64,000 bases of DNA from an uncultured Candidatus Melainabacteria bacterium (GTDB lineage: Bacteria; Cyanobacteriota; Vampirovibrionia; Gastranaerophilales; Gastranaerophilaceae), in the NCBI GenBank assembly GCA_934691935.1, contig CAKUTH010000001.1, positions 316,950-380,949 on the forward strand, read 5' to 3'. Of this stretch, positions 26,403 to 35,616 are shown piece after piece. The notes below the pieces were generated by a model. It was not told where the DNA came from. It did not search any database and was given only the letters and a program-made list of their open reading frames with translations. The position numbers and the translations under genes were made by a program. The number at the start of each line of letters is the position of its first letter. Positions within the stretch are counted from its first letter, which is position 1.

Positions 26403-27206
26403 TCAATCGTCCTTATTAATTACATTATATTTGATATTATTTTTATTGCAATAGTTTTTTATTTTATCTGTCATTTTTTCAAAATAATCTGTTTCAAACT
26501 CGTTATACAAGTCGCCGTACAAGGAAATTTGTTCTGGATAATTCTGCTTAATAAAATTAAATATCTTGTATTTAAAGTTACCTTTCATATTCAAAAATTC
26601 AAATCTGTATTCATCGGTAAACTCTTTTGTAACCTCAATGATTTTTTCAAAATCGGTAACTTCTGGAATAAACGGTGATATATAGCAAACAGTTCTTATC
26701 CCGTTTTGTTTTAGAACTTTTAATGCCTCAATACGCTGGGCTATTGATGGAGATTTTGGCTCTAACTTTTTCTTTAGTTGTTCATCCAACATACAAATTG
26801 TCAACCCAACCTCTACTGATTTGAGTTGTTTTAAAATATCAACATCTCTTAGAACCAAATCTGATTTAGTAAGAATTGTAATTTTTGCCTCAGTTCCAAC
26901 AAATTGTTCCAAAACACTACGCGTAACGCAATATTTTTCCTCATATTTGTTATAAGGATCAGTAACTGTGCTAATCATTACTTTTTTATCTTTAACTTTG
27001 CGAGGATTAATCTTTTTATTAGTTGATTTTACATCAAGAAAATTTCCCCAGCCTTCGGTATGTTTACTAAAACTTGACATATAAGACGCATAACAATACA
27101 CGCACTTATGAGGACAACCTACGTATGGATTCACCACATAGTCAAGCGATTTCATTTTCGTTTTGTTTAAAAAATCTTTTACCTGTATGCGACTTTTAAC
27201 GACCAT
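26403..27206 (-). CDS. Radical SAM protein (SPL/Rv2578c-like)
   Basis: A 267-aa cytoplasmic Fe-S enzyme. VNPYVGCPHKCVYCYA carries the CxxxCxxC motif that binds the 4Fe-4S cluster for radical SAM chemistry, then VMISTVTDPYNKYEEKY and ITILTKSDLVLRDVDIL, as in the spore-photoproduct-lyase-like branch. The actual substrate is not known for most of this branch. The gene stands alone on the minus strand with no partner that hints at its role. Confidence 0.88.
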   Translation of the reverse strand: MVVKSRIQVKDFLNKTKMKSLDYVVNPYVGCPHKCVYCYASYMSSFSKHTEGWGNFLDVKSTNKKINPRKVKDKKVMISTVTDPYNKYEEKYCVTRSVLEQFVGTEAKITILTKSDLVLRDVDILKQLKSVEVGLTICMLDEQLKKKLEPKSPSIAQRIEALKVLKQNGIRTVCYISPFIPEVTDFEKIIEVTKEFTDEYRFEFLNMKGNFKYKIFNFIKQNYPEQISLYGDLYNEFETDYFEKMTDKIKNYCNKNNIKYNVINKDD

Positions 27207-27253
27207 AGTTTTATAATATCAATTCAAACTTTAATGTCAATGCTATTGACTTT

Positions 27254-27814
27254 TTAATCTATTATTTTTACAGTTTCTATTATTTTTGGAGTTTGAGAAA
27301 TTGCAAGCATTTCAAGATATTTATCATTACTTTTTTTGATATTTTGTGCTAGAGTTTTAATTTCTGTATCATTTTTAAAAAAGTATCTTATTGCAAATTT
27401 CGTCATAACCATACCTTTTTTCGGATGTTTTTCAAATTTAACTGCATCATATTCAAAAAATTTTTTATCATTCTCACAACCATTCACAAGGTAGCTTACA
27501 ACCGATTTGTCAGCCTTTTTGTTTTCAATAAGTTTAAGTAACATACTATTTTCTGTATTTTCTATCGTTTTTGAAAAATTTTGCGCATATTTCAAAGGCG
27601 ATGCCTCAGAAGGATAGTGGTAAACCCCAATCATTTTTGTCCAGTTAGAAACATTTTCAGAGCCTTTAAAATATTCATTGCCAAACCCATTTGTACTTTG
27701 AGCTTGTGCGCTAAATTTTAACTGATAAATTTCATTGTCAAAACAGACATCTTCAGCCAAGCAAATTAATTGAGAACATAAAATTAAACAAAATATTAAA
27801 AAAAGTCTTTTCAT
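27254..27814 (-). CDS. Exported protein, unknown
   Basis: A 186-aa protein with a signal peptide (MKRLFLIFCLILCSQLICLA, cleavage before EDVCF). The mature part is soluble alpha/beta with Cys-containing ends (EDVCFDNEI, VNGCENDK) and no recognised domain. The 48-base gap to the radical SAM gene suggests a possible two-gene unit. A terminator of the neighbouring upstream operon lies between it and the transporter gene. Confidence 0.75.
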   Translation of the reverse strand: MKRLFLIFCLILCSQLICLAEDVCFDNEIYQLKFSAQAQSTNGFGNEYFKGSENVSNWTKMIGVYHYPSEASPLKYAQNFSKTIENTENSMLLKLIENKKADKSVVSYLVNGCENDKKFFEYDAVKFEKHPKKGMVMTKFAIRYFFKNDTEIKTLAQNIKKSNDKYLEMLAISQTPKIIETVKIID

Positions 27815-27880
27815 AACTAAATTTAACCACTAACCGCATCAAAAATAATTGCGCATATAGGTTAATACTATCGGATAAAA

Positions 27881-27909
27881 AATAAAGTCCTCAAATTGAG
27901 GACTTTATT
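27881..27909 (-). terminator. Rho-independent terminator after the NhaD-like gene
   Basis: AATAAAGTCCTC (27881-27892) pairs with GAGGACTTTATT (27898-27909), with a 5-nt AAATT loop and flanking A/T runs. Confidence 0.85.
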
Positions 27910-27914
27910 AAAAA

Positions 27915-29240
27915 TTAGTGAAGAAATCTCAAATAAATATAAGTTGAACTTATCACAAGAGAAATGAGCATCGTCGCAACACCATATTTCAAGAATTTCA
28001 TAAATGGGATTGGGTAACCTTTGTGTGCTGAAGTTTCCGAAACAATTACGTTTGCCGCAGCTCCAATAATTGTCATGTTACCACCAAGGCAAGCTCCGAG
28101 TGACAAACACCACCATAGAGGGTAAGCATAATCTGCTCCCATTGTTTTTTGGATTTGCAAAATCATAGGTGTCATTGTTGCCGTATAAGGAATATTATCA
28201 ATTATCCCTGAAATAAAACCTGATGCCCAAAGAATAATCATTGCAGTTGCTTCTTGAGAGCCTTTTGTAACGTTCAAAATCCATTGTGCCATCAATGCAA
28301 TTCCACCCGATGCTTCCAAACCACCAATTATTATGAACAAACCGATAAAGAAAAATATTGTGTTCCATTCAACATCACTTAAAATTTCTTTCGGTTTTTC
28401 AAACAACAACAAGAAACTTGCACCAAGCATTGCAGTCACACAAGTTTCAATATGGGTAACATCATGCAACACAAAACCCAAGATAACCAACGCAAGTACA
28501 ATACCGCTTCTAATCATTAACGGAAAATCTGTTATTGTATTTGAGTTATCCAAATTCGCAACAGCATTCATTTTTTCTGGAGTTGTTTTCAAAGATTTTC
28601 TAAAAATAAAAATCATTAAACATACAACAACCATTAATATAAGGGCTACAACGCCTGTCAATTCTTTCAAAAAGTCAGTAAAAGAAAGTCCTGCTGCGCT
28701 TCCGATAATTATATTAGGCGGATCACCGATTAATGTAGCAGTTCCGCCAATATTAGATGCAAAAATTTCCGTAATCAAAAAAGGTAATGGATTTATATCC
28801 AACTGTTTTGCTATAAAAAATGTTACAGGCATAATTAAAATAACAGTTGTAACATTATCCAAAAACGCAGATGTCACTGCTGTAAACACACCTAGGGTGA
28901 GTAAAACAACCTTTGGGTGTCCTTTTGTAAATCTTAAAAGTTCATTGGCAATCCAATTAAACATACCGCTTCTTGCTGAGATGCTGACAATAATCATCAT
29001 TGACACAAGCAAAAAGATTACATTAAAATCCACATAATTAATAAAATAATTGGTATTTACAGTTTCTCCAATAAATTTTGTTTGGCTAACAAGCCCCAAC
29101 AGAATTGTCAAACCTGCACCTAAAAGTGCAACCGTAACTTTTGGGATTTTTTCAAGAGCTATAAAAATGTAAGCAACCAATAAAATTAGCGCGGAAATAA
29201 TTACAGCATGAGATTGAACTAATAAATGTAAATGTTCCAT
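27915..29240 (-). CDS. ArsB/NhaD-family ion transporter
   Basis: A 441-aa inner-membrane transporter of the ion transporter superfamily (NhaD Na+/H+ antiporter / ArsB / CitM type). It has about 11-12 helices, and the signature SNIGGTATLIGDPPNIIIG follows a re-entrant loop; a second loop reads SLGACLGGNMTIIGAAANVI. The ATG at 29240 is chosen because AAAGGAG precedes it; the longer frame (to 29261) does not fit. It overlaps the stop of the OadG-like gene by one base (TAATG), so the two are coupled. The likely substrate is Na+ or an anion. Confidence 0.9.
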   Translation of the reverse strand: MEHLHLLVQSHAVIISALILLVAYIFIALEKIPKVTVALLGAGLTILLGLVSQTKFIGETVNTNYFINYVDFNVIFLLVSMMIIVSISARSGMFNWIANELLRFTKGHPKVVLLTLGVFTAVTSAFLDNVTTVILIMPVTFFIAKQLDINPLPFLITEIFASNIGGTATLIGDPPNIIIGSAAGLSFTDFLKELTGVVALILMVVVCLMIFIFRKSLKTTPEKMNAVANLDNSNTITDFPLMIRSGIVLALVILGFVLHDVTHIETCVTAMLGASFLLLFEKPKEILSDVEWNTIFFFIGLFIIIGGLEASGGIALMAQWILNVTKGSQEATAMIILWASGFISGIIDNIPYTATMTPMILQIQKTMGADYAYPLWWCLSLGACLGGNMTIIGAAANVIVSETSAHKGYPIPFMKFLKYGVATMLISLVISSTYIYLRFLH

Positions 29241-29497
29241 TATACTCTCCTTTGCGCACAAGCAATTGCGATTGCAAGTGCGACTTCACTGTCATCAGTT
29301 CTTTTTGTTTTTTTAGATGACTTTTCTTCTTCAATTTCTTCTGGGAAGATTTCATTTAGCTTAAGAATAAGTTTTGAAGTCCAGTCCATTACAAACACCA
29401 TGATTGTAAGGAACAGGAATACAACGCCCATACCTATAAGCATGATTACAACACCATCTTGAATATTATTCAAAAATGTTTCTATTAACTTTTCCAT
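29240..29497 (-). CDS. OadG-like sodium pump decarboxylase gamma subunit
   Basis: An 85-aa protein with one N-terminal helix (DGVVIMLIGMGVVFLFLTIM) followed by VMDWTSKLILKLNE and a charged tail. This is the build of the gamma subunit of oxaloacetate/methylmalonyl-CoA decarboxylase sodium pumps, where it anchors the biotin subunit to the membrane beta subunit. No alpha or beta subunit is adjacent; instead it is coupled to an NhaD-type transporter. The C-terminus ends in Ala/Ile then CAQRRV, like other OadG tails. Confidence 0.75.
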   Translation of the reverse strand: MEKLIETFLNNIQDGVVIMLIGMGVVFLFLTIMVFVMDWTSKLILKLNEIFPEEIEEEKSSKKTKRTDDSEVALAIAIACAQRRV

Positions 29498-29575
29498 AAA
29501 TTCTCCTTTAAAATTTCAAACCAAAACTAAGCGATAGAAAAATCGCATCATCAATTAACAATGGGAGAATTGCTC

Positions 29576-29923
29576 TCAAGGAGCTCTGGGGTTTAGCACT
29601 GTAGAAATTAACAATCCAGAAGGATTGAAAATTTGCCAGTGTTCAAAAACCAAATATAAATGAAGTTTTCTGTAAGTATTATTTTCTAACGCAGTACAAA
29701 TGTTAGAGAAAAGATTTTCCAAATACTGCGACAAATTCAAGTTTGTTGCTGTTGCAATATAATAATCTGTATTTATTTCGCTATTTTCTACCGAAGCGCA
29801 AGACGCCGTAATCTGCGGATTTGCACTCGTTCGGTTAATCTCTGAATTATTAAACTCAAACGAGGTTAAACTGCAAGATAAAAATACAAATATGAAAGCT
29901 ATGAATATTAACAACTTTTTCAC
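29576..29923 (-). CDS. Putative lipoprotein or exported small protein, unknown
   Basis: A 115-aa protein with an N-terminal hydrophobic signal (MKKLLIFIAFIFVFLSCS) whose FLSC could serve as a weak lipobox. The rest is soluble, with YLENLFSNICTALENNTYRK in the middle. No family is recognised. It ends shortly before the OadG-like gene's upstream region. No obvious promoter. Confidence 0.6.
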   Translation of the reverse strand: MKKLLIFIAFIFVFLSCSLTSFEFNNSEINRTSANPQITASCASVENSEINTDYYIATATNLNLSQYLENLFSNICTALENNTYRKLHLYLVFEHWQIFNPSGLLISTVLNPRAP

Positions 29924-29950
29924 GCGAATATTCTATAATAAAAAATTTTA

Positions 29951-30133
29951 TTATACAAATTCAAGATTTCGAGTTTCAAAAGCAGTCAAAAGTCTTTTAG
30001 TATCATCAGTTACGCCCTTGCATCTAACCTTAGTTTCTGGATACTTTGCTGATGACAAAACCATGACTTTCAAACTGTCAAAGATATTCATACAAGATAA
30101 ATCAAGCTCTATGTTGTTTCTACAATTTTCCAT
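29951..30133 (-). CDS. Small protein, unknown (60 aa)
   Basis: A 60-aa frame beginning MENCRNNIELDLSCMNIFDS and ending FETRNLEFV. The beta-alpha-beta look (strand ELDLSCMN, helix FDSLKVMVLSSAK, strand KVRCKGV, helix TKRLLTAF) is reminiscent of a trimmed STAS-like fold, but this is only an impression. A frame on the opposite strand overlaps it; the minus frame has the more protein-like composition. There is no clear ribosome site. Confidence 0.5.
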   Translation of the reverse strand: MENCRNNIELDLSCMNIFDSLKVMVLSSAKYPETKVRCKGVTDDTKRLLTAFETRNLEFV

Positions 30134-30209
30134 AGTAGATTTTTCGTAATTATTTTACAAAAATTAAATATTTTGTTTTAATTTCGTCTTTTTATAGGAT
30201 AATAGAATT

Positions 30210-30686
30210 ATGAAAGATACTGATATTAAACTTGTTGCATTTGACGTAGATGGGGTATTGACAGACGGTAGTCTTACTTTTGACGAATTTGGGCACGAAT
30301 ACAAAACTTTTAATGCCAAAGACGGTCAAGGTATCGTAAACTTGAACAACAACGGAATTATCACTGCGATAATTACGGCACGCCAAAACGGTACAGTTGA
30401 ACATAGGGCAAAAAACCTCAATATTAAAGAACTTCATCAAGGTTCTAAAAACAAAATTGCAACATTAGAAGAAATTCTAAAAAAATATAATCTTACTTTT
30501 GAAAACGTAGCTTATATGGGCGATGATTTACCTGACATTTGCGTTTTGGAAAAAGTTAAACTAAAAGGCTGTCCAGCAGATGCCGTCGACGAAGTTCGCA
30601 GTATTGCAAACTTTATTTCAACGAAAAACGGTGGACGCGGAGCTGTGAGAGAATTTTGTGACTACATATTGAGGGGAGAAAAATAA
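30210..30686 (+). CDS. kdsC: KDO-8-phosphate phosphatase (HAD family)
   Basis: Dephosphorylates 3-deoxy-manno-octulosonate-8-phosphate in the KDO pathway of LPS. The 158-aa length and motifs fit the C0-type HAD phosphatase: DVDGVLTDG (residues 10-18), ITARQNGTVEHRAKNL, and MGDDLPDICVLEKVKLKGCP. It indicates that the cell makes KDO and hence a real LPS core. A GATAAT sits six bases before the ATG, without a Shine-Dalgarno sequence. Stop and next ATG overlap (TAATG) with queD. Confidence 0.93.
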   Translation: MKDTDIKLVAFDVDGVLTDGSLTFDEFGHEYKTFNAKDGQGIVNLNNNGIITAIITARQNGTVEHRAKNLNIKELHQGSKNKIATLEEILKKYNLTFENVAYMGDDLPDICVLEKVKLKGCPADAVDEVRSIANFISTKNGGRGAVREFCDYILRGEK

Positions 30687-31048
30687 TGTTTGAAATTAAA
30701 ACACAAGCGTTTTTCGCGGCTGCACACCACCTTCTAAATTACGAAGGAGAATGCGAAAACCAACACGGACATAACTGGATGGTAGAAGCATTCGTTAAAG
30801 GAGAAACTCTTGATAAGAGCAACATTTTAATTGACTACAAAGTTTTAAAAAAAGAATTGAACAATGTTTTGGACATGCTTGATCATAAAGATATAAATGA
30901 ATTGCCTGAATTTAAAGGGGAAAGTCCATCAAGCGAAATGATTGCATATTTTATTTATAACAAATTAAAAGAAAGAGTTGTTCAACTCAGCAAAATCAAT
31001 GTTTGGGAAACTCAAACATCGTGCTGTTCATACTACGAAGAAGATTAG
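30686..31048 (+). CDS. queD: 6-carboxy-tetrahydropterin synthase (QueD)
   Basis: A 120-aa zinc enzyme of the PTPS family, in the queuosine/7-deazaguanine pathway. Zinc histidines are visible in AAAHHL (H14) and HGHNW (H27, H29), with the catalytic Cys at 23 in GECENQHGHN. The CxxxHGH spacing fits QueD rather than eukaryotic PTPS. The conserved LDHKDIN and the C-terminal NVWETQTSCCSY follow. Coupled to kdsC by a one-base overlap although the pathways are unrelated. Other que genes are not in the window. Confidence 0.93.
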   Translation: MFEIKTQAFFAAAHHLLNYEGECENQHGHNWMVEAFVKGETLDKSNILIDYKVLKKELNNVLDMLDHKDINELPEFKGESPSSEMIAYFIYNKLKERVVQLSKINVWETQTSCCSYYEED

Positions 31049-31060
31049 AACAACATCATT

Positions 31061-31088
31061 TTGAAGTTGTTTCAAAATCTGTTATACA
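31061..31088 (+). promoter_or_regulatory. Putative promoter of uppP
   Basis: TTGAAG (31061-31066), 16-base spacer, TATACA (31083-31088). CGGGAG precedes the ATG at 31137. Confidence 0.45.
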
Positions 31089-31136
31089 ATAAGCAAGATT
31101 GCTAATGGCTTTGCCACGCAATAACACGGGAGAAAA

Positions 31137-31979
31137 ATGAACCTTATACAAGCAATATTAATGGGGATAGTTCAGGGTTTGAGTGAATTTTTGCCAATCT
31201 CAAGTTCAGCACACCTTGTTTTTACATCAAATTTTTATAAAGTAATTAAAGGTATTGAAATTGTACAAACTTCAAATGAAGAAGTTTTCTTTGATATTAT
31301 GGTGCATTTAGGCACTTTGATAGCTGTTTTGATTTTCTTTAGAAAAGATGTTGCAAACATTTTGAAAGCAATGTGGCATGCTTTTTCCACTAAAGATTGG
31401 TCCAATAATGAAGCTAAGCTAGGTTTATTTATTATCGTCGGCACAATAATTACCGTCGGCATGGCACTTCCAATCAACAATGTTGCAGAAAAACTGGTCT
31501 ATTCTCCAGCTATTGTTGGAATTTTGCTTTTCATTACAGGTTTTGCATTACTTTATAGTGAATATAAATCAAAAAAAATTGAAGCCAAAAAATCAAAAGT
31601 CGATTTAAAAACATCAATTTTTATTGGCATAGCTCAGGGTTTGGCAGCACTTCCTGGATTTTCACGTTCAGGCTGGACAATTGCAACAGGACTATTTTTT
31701 GGATTGGATAGAATGACATCTGCACGTTATTCATTTTTACTAAGTATTCCAATCATTCTTGGAGCTTCAATGGTTTATCCTATGTTAAAAATTGACGTGC
31801 ACGAAGCCATTGGCTATAACTGGCTTGCAATAACTGTAGGTACAATTGTTTCGGCTATTACGGGTTATATCTGCATCAAATATTTTATGAAATTTATTTC
31901 AAAATTTTCTCTTGCAGTTTTCGGATATTACTGTATCCTTGCGGGTTTGGCTACTGCCATATTTTTTAGTCTTTGTTAA
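31137..31979 (+). CDS. uppP: Undecaprenyl-diphosphatase (BacA/UppP)
   Basis: An integral membrane phosphatase, 280 aa, that recycles undecaprenyl pyrophosphate to the monophosphate carrier used for peptidoglycan and surface polymers. The two inverted active-site motifs are present: GIVQGLSEFLPISSSAH (residues about 9-25) and GIAQGLAALPGFSRSGWTIA (about 162-181). About eight helices. Normal length. Confidence 0.96.
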   Translation: MNLIQAILMGIVQGLSEFLPISSSAHLVFTSNFYKVIKGIEIVQTSNEEVFFDIMVHLGTLIAVLIFFRKDVANILKAMWHAFSTKDWSNNEAKLGLFIIVGTIITVGMALPINNVAEKLVYSPAIVGILLFITGFALLYSEYKSKKIEAKKSKVDLKTSIFIGIAQGLAALPGFSRSGWTIATGLFFGLDRMTSARYSFLLSIPIILGASMVYPMLKIDVHEAIGYNWLAITVGTIVSAITGYICIKYFMKFISKFSLAVFGYYCILAGLATAIFFSLC

Positions 31980-32063
31980 TTATTGTAAAAATGTTTCTGC
32001 AACTAACAAAAAAATTTCTTTAGAAACGTTAAACTACTGAACGTTCATGAGTGTGGAGTAAAG

Positions 32064-33074
32064 ATGCTTTTAGCGGTTAATAATTTAAATAACAAAATAA
32101 ATTTTTCAGCAAATTCTAAAAAGAAAAAGCTGGAATATAGCCACGACACTCTTTTAGAGAATAATTTTTCAACTAATTATAAAATTAGTGTGGATAAATT
32201 GGGCAACGCTTTCACAATTTATCCTGCAAAAGGCATGAAGGGGAGCAAAAACGCTAATTTCTATGAATTTTTAACAATGGGGATTATACCTTATCTGATA
32301 GGCAGTGTAACTTTAATGTCCGTTTTTAACACTGCAAACAAGCATTTTGCACCATTTGCCAGAACTAAGGCAGCTGCGCTTGGCAACAAAATGGCTCTTG
32401 GAGTCCTCTTTTATGGTGCAATGAAAAGCATCTCAAAAGCATTTGTAACAAAACCCGTTAAAATGCTCACTGGCATTGATACTGAACGCCCTTATGCAAA
32501 AGTAATTTACGAACTTCCTGATGACATAAATGATACAGATATTACAAATATCGAACACCATAAGGTTTTTGAAAGCGTTGAATTCCCGCGCTGGGACTTG
32601 CTTTATGGTGATGAATCAAAGGGAGAAAAACTAAATTTTCGCTATGACAAAATCGCTAAGAAATTAGGATTAGGAGAAAATTTAAACGACTCCGATCAAG
32701 AAGTGAAGCCAATTGCAAAAGGAATCGTTACAAAAACAAGTTTTGCTAAAACCATTTCTTCCTATTTATGGGCTGGAACAGGCGCTGCCTTAGCTTTCCA
32801 AAAGCCATGGGAAAATTTCTTTAGTGTTATGAACTTCAAATTTTGGGAACCAGAAAAGTTTGTAAAAAGTCTAAAATCTTTTGGCAATAATTTTATCAAA
32901 AGTGCAAAAGAACTTTGGATTGGTGAAGGCACTGGTATCACAAAGCATGCTGGTAAAGCGCTTATCGGAATTTCTGCGTTGTCGACAATTTTGGGTGTAG
33001 CAAATGCTGTTTCACACAAATCTGTTAACGCTCAAAATACTATAGACAAAAACGAAAGGTATGTGGTGGACTAA
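32064..33074 (+). CDS. Lineage-specific membrane-associated protein, unknown
   Basis: A 336-aa protein starting MLLAVNNLNNKINFSANS, with a KINFSA short motif like those in other proteins of this genome. Hydrophobic segments lie near residues 70-90 (FLTMGIIPYLIGSVTLMSVF), 110-125 and at the C-terminal end (HAGKALIGISALSTILGVAN). In between is a soluble part with FESVEFPRWDLLYGD. GGAG precedes the ATG. The next gene starts one base after the stop. Probably one operon with 33076 and the GH13 enzyme; function unknown. Confidence 0.75.
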   Translation: MLLAVNNLNNKINFSANSKKKKLEYSHDTLLENNFSTNYKISVDKLGNAFTIYPAKGMKGSKNANFYEFLTMGIIPYLIGSVTLMSVFNTANKHFAPFARTKAAALGNKMALGVLFYGAMKSISKAFVTKPVKMLTGIDTERPYAKVIYELPDDINDTDITNIEHHKVFESVEFPRWDLLYGDESKGEKLNFRYDKIAKKLGLGENLNDSDQEVKPIAKGIVTKTSFAKTISSYLWAGTGAALAFQKPWENFFSVMNFKFWEPEKFVKSLKSFGNNFIKSAKELWIGEGTGITKHAGKALIGISALSTILGVANAVSHKSVNAQNTIDKNERYVVD

Positions 33075-33075
33075 T

Positions 33076-35616
33076 ATGAGTACAAATTTAATTCAAAACT
33101 ACATACATAAACCGATTCAACAACCGCAAGTTTCGACACAAAAACCGAAACCAAATTTTGACATACAACAAGAACTTAACAACAGAACATTTATAAAACC
33201 GCTAAAAGGTAAAGGAAAACTCCTTAACGTAAACATTTTATCTGCGCCAATTGACACGTTTAAAGATATTAAATACGATATAAAATCTGTAAAACACGCT
33301 ATGCAAGGGAAAGCAAATGATCACGAATTAGGAAAAATAAATGACCTCGGAATGCTTGCAGGCGGACTTGCTATAGCAAGTTATTTATTCACAAAAAAAA
33401 CTACACCGTTAACCAAAGGTATGGAATTTGTCGGATTTGCATCATTTTTTGCATCAATGGCAATATGGCCAAAACTTGCAATTCAGCTTCCTGCCTACCT
33501 TATCCACGGGGTGAATGTTCAAAAAGAATATCAAGACAGTTTTGGTAGAAAAAAACCGTTCTATCAAGATCCGCAATTCATTCCTTGGGACTTGTATTCA
33601 GATAAAGAAATCGACAAAATCGGTGACCGCTTAAAAGTTCCAAGAGATATCCCGAACAGACGAGATTTTATACAAGAGAGAATGCGTAAACTCGCAATTC
33701 AAAACAATACTTTATGGATGCTGACGGCAGGTTTTGCAACCCCGATTATGAGTGCATTAATTTGTAATCAAGCTGAACCGATCCTTTTAAAATACCAAAA
33801 CGAACAAAAGAATAAAAAAGCTGACAATATTTTGGCAAACCTTGAAAGCTATTCAACAAAATACCAAACCCACTCAACACAAAAAAGAATAGAAGAAATA
33901 ATAAAAGCAAATGGCAACAAACCACTAAACAAAGAGCTTTCTGACGCAATCTTTGAAGCATTGAGCGCCGATATGGATTTTGTTACTTCTGACAGTTTAA
34001 AATATGATTTGAAACAAATTCTTTCAGACGGAAAATATTCAATAAACGATACCACTGCCAAAAATATTGCACAAAATTTACAACAAAAATTTGCAGGGAA
34101 AGAATTTGCTGAAGAATTTTTGGCAACAGTACTTCCTAATGAAAAAGAAACACTCCAACTCCTTACTGATAATGGCTTTATTAATAACAGCTACAAAGGA
34201 GTTGAACACACGGCTATCAGCAACAAAATAGTTGATGAAATTATCAAACGCACAGAAAATTTCAACGCAACTCATCCTGATTTAGCAGAAGACATTGATT
34301 ATATTAAAGAACTTATTAACGCTAACAAAACAGAGGAGCATCCGATTATAAGTGCTTTAAGAAAAACAAAATCTTCTGTTTTAAATGAAGGTATACAAGG
34401 CAGATTAAAAGGACTCGCTTCAATTGTGGATGATTTTAGAGCAAAAAATCTTTCACTTGATGAATATGCGTATATAAAAGTGGGTTCGGCACCTGAAACA
34501 GTAATTGCTAACTACTGGAACGGGATTTCTCAAGATTTTATCGAAACACTCGGAATTACAACAAAAGAACTGGAAAAAGTTAAATTTGACAAAAATCTTA
34601 TGGGAGCACTTCTTAGAGATAAGTTAGAAACTATAGTTTCTGACAAATCTACTTATAACAAGGTTCTTGAACATTTAGTAGAAAAAATTGCTACCATCAA
34701 CGGTCAAATAAAATCCAGCGATTTGGCATCTCATTTGCTAACAGGCAACAACAATTTATCCGTATATGAGGACAAAGTTCAAACTATTTTTGGTGATTTT
34801 GCGAACAAATTGAGAGAACAAGGTTTCGGCAAAACGGCAAACGCAATAATCGGAACTTGGGGCAATGAAAAAGGAAGTTATGTAAACATCCAAAAAGCAT
34901 TCGCAGAAAACAGATTACTTGGCGTAAAAAGTTCATTTAACAGACTAATAAGCACATTCGATCTTTACAGACGCATCGCCACAAATCCAAACTCTCTGAC
35001 ACACATCAACGGAGAAATGTCACTTGCCAGAGAGGTGAAAGAAGAACTTATTGAGCTTTGCAAAATAATTATGCTCGACGGTCACTCATCAGACTTCGCA
35101 ACAAAATTTTATATGCACAGAAACCCAACTCCTTCTTCTGATATGAGTCCTGTTGAAGTTGTAAAAGGCAAAGTTAAAAATAAATACTTCGGACATACTT
35201 CAGGCACTGCGGATATTCCATCTGACAAATATTTTTACCAAAACGCTATGAAATTTATGTTTGGCGATGATATTCACCCTGACACAAAAGCTATTTTAGA
35301 AAGAAATATATCTCTAAAAGAAGAATTCTCAAGGTACAGACAACTTGTATGGAACAGACTTGGTGGCGATAAATATTTTGCAAAACCTCGTCATAGAGTT
35401 GCAAACTCTGCATACACAGGCTCTGACATCAAATTTTTATTAACAGGAATAGCACCAGACGAGCTTTTCTACAAAGCTGGTCAGCAAACCTTCAATACTA
35501 AAAAATGGTTAAAAATCTTTGGTGGCTTCGGTGCTGGATTGTTGGCACTAACTGTATTTGCACAATTCTTTTTGGGAAAAATCAAACCCCCAAGGCAGGT
35601 GAAAAACAATGATTAA
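33076..35616 (+). CDS. Large lineage-specific membrane-associated protein, unknown
   Basis: An 846-aa protein; ATG 33076 (MSTNLIQNYIHK) is preferred because it follows the previous stop by one base and has GGTGG upstream. The Pro/Gln-rich N-terminus (KPIQQPQVSTQKPKPN) is followed by hydrophobic segments near residues 95-140 and 210-235. A very long helical, probably cytoplasmic region comes next, then a C-terminal helix (GFGAGLLALTVFAQFFLG) and a basic tail. No family recognised. It overlaps the GH13 gene by eight bases, a tight coupling that implies a joint role. Confidence 0.75.
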   Translation: MSTNLIQNYIHKPIQQPQVSTQKPKPNFDIQQELNNRTFIKPLKGKGKLLNVNILSAPIDTFKDIKYDIKSVKHAMQGKANDHELGKINDLGMLAGGLAIASYLFTKKTTPLTKGMEFVGFASFFASMAIWPKLAIQLPAYLIHGVNVQKEYQDSFGRKKPFYQDPQFIPWDLYSDKEIDKIGDRLKVPRDIPNRRDFIQERMRKLAIQNNTLWMLTAGFATPIMSALICNQAEPILLKYQNEQKNKKADNILANLESYSTKYQTHSTQKRIEEIIKANGNKPLNKELSDAIFEALSADMDFVTSDSLKYDLKQILSDGKYSINDTTAKNIAQNLQQKFAGKEFAEEFLATVLPNEKETLQLLTDNGFINNSYKGVEHTAISNKIVDEIIKRTENFNATHPDLAEDIDYIKELINANKTEEHPIISALRKTKSSVLNEGIQGRLKGLASIVDDFRAKNLSLDEYAYIKVGSAPETVIANYWNGISQDFIETLGITTKELEKVKFDKNLMGALLRDKLETIVSDKSTYNKVLEHLVEKIATINGQIKSSDLASHLLTGNNNLSVYEDKVQTIFGDFANKLREQGFGKTANAIIGTWGNEKGSYVNIQKAFAENRLLGVKSSFNRLISTFDLYRRIATNPNSLTHINGEMSLAREVKEELIELCKIIMLDGHSSDFATKFYMHRNPTPSSDMSPVEVVKGKVKNKYFGHTSGTADIPSDKYFYQNAMKFMFGDDIHPDTKAILERNISLKEEFSRYRQLVWNRLGGDKYFAKPRHRVANSAYTGSDIKFLLTGIAPDELFYKAGQQTFNTKKWLKIFGGFGAGLLALTVFAQFFLGKIKPPRQVKNND

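Noticed and set aside
28333..29037. Plus-strand 234-aa gene opposite the NhaD-like transporter
   Set aside because: It is a shadow of a clearly recognised transporter; its composition (Ile/Thr/Lys-rich, no domain) is that of an antisense frame.
29892..30149. Plus-strand 85-aa gene
   Set aside because: It is antisense to two minus-strand frames with better protein-like composition and has no ribosome site.
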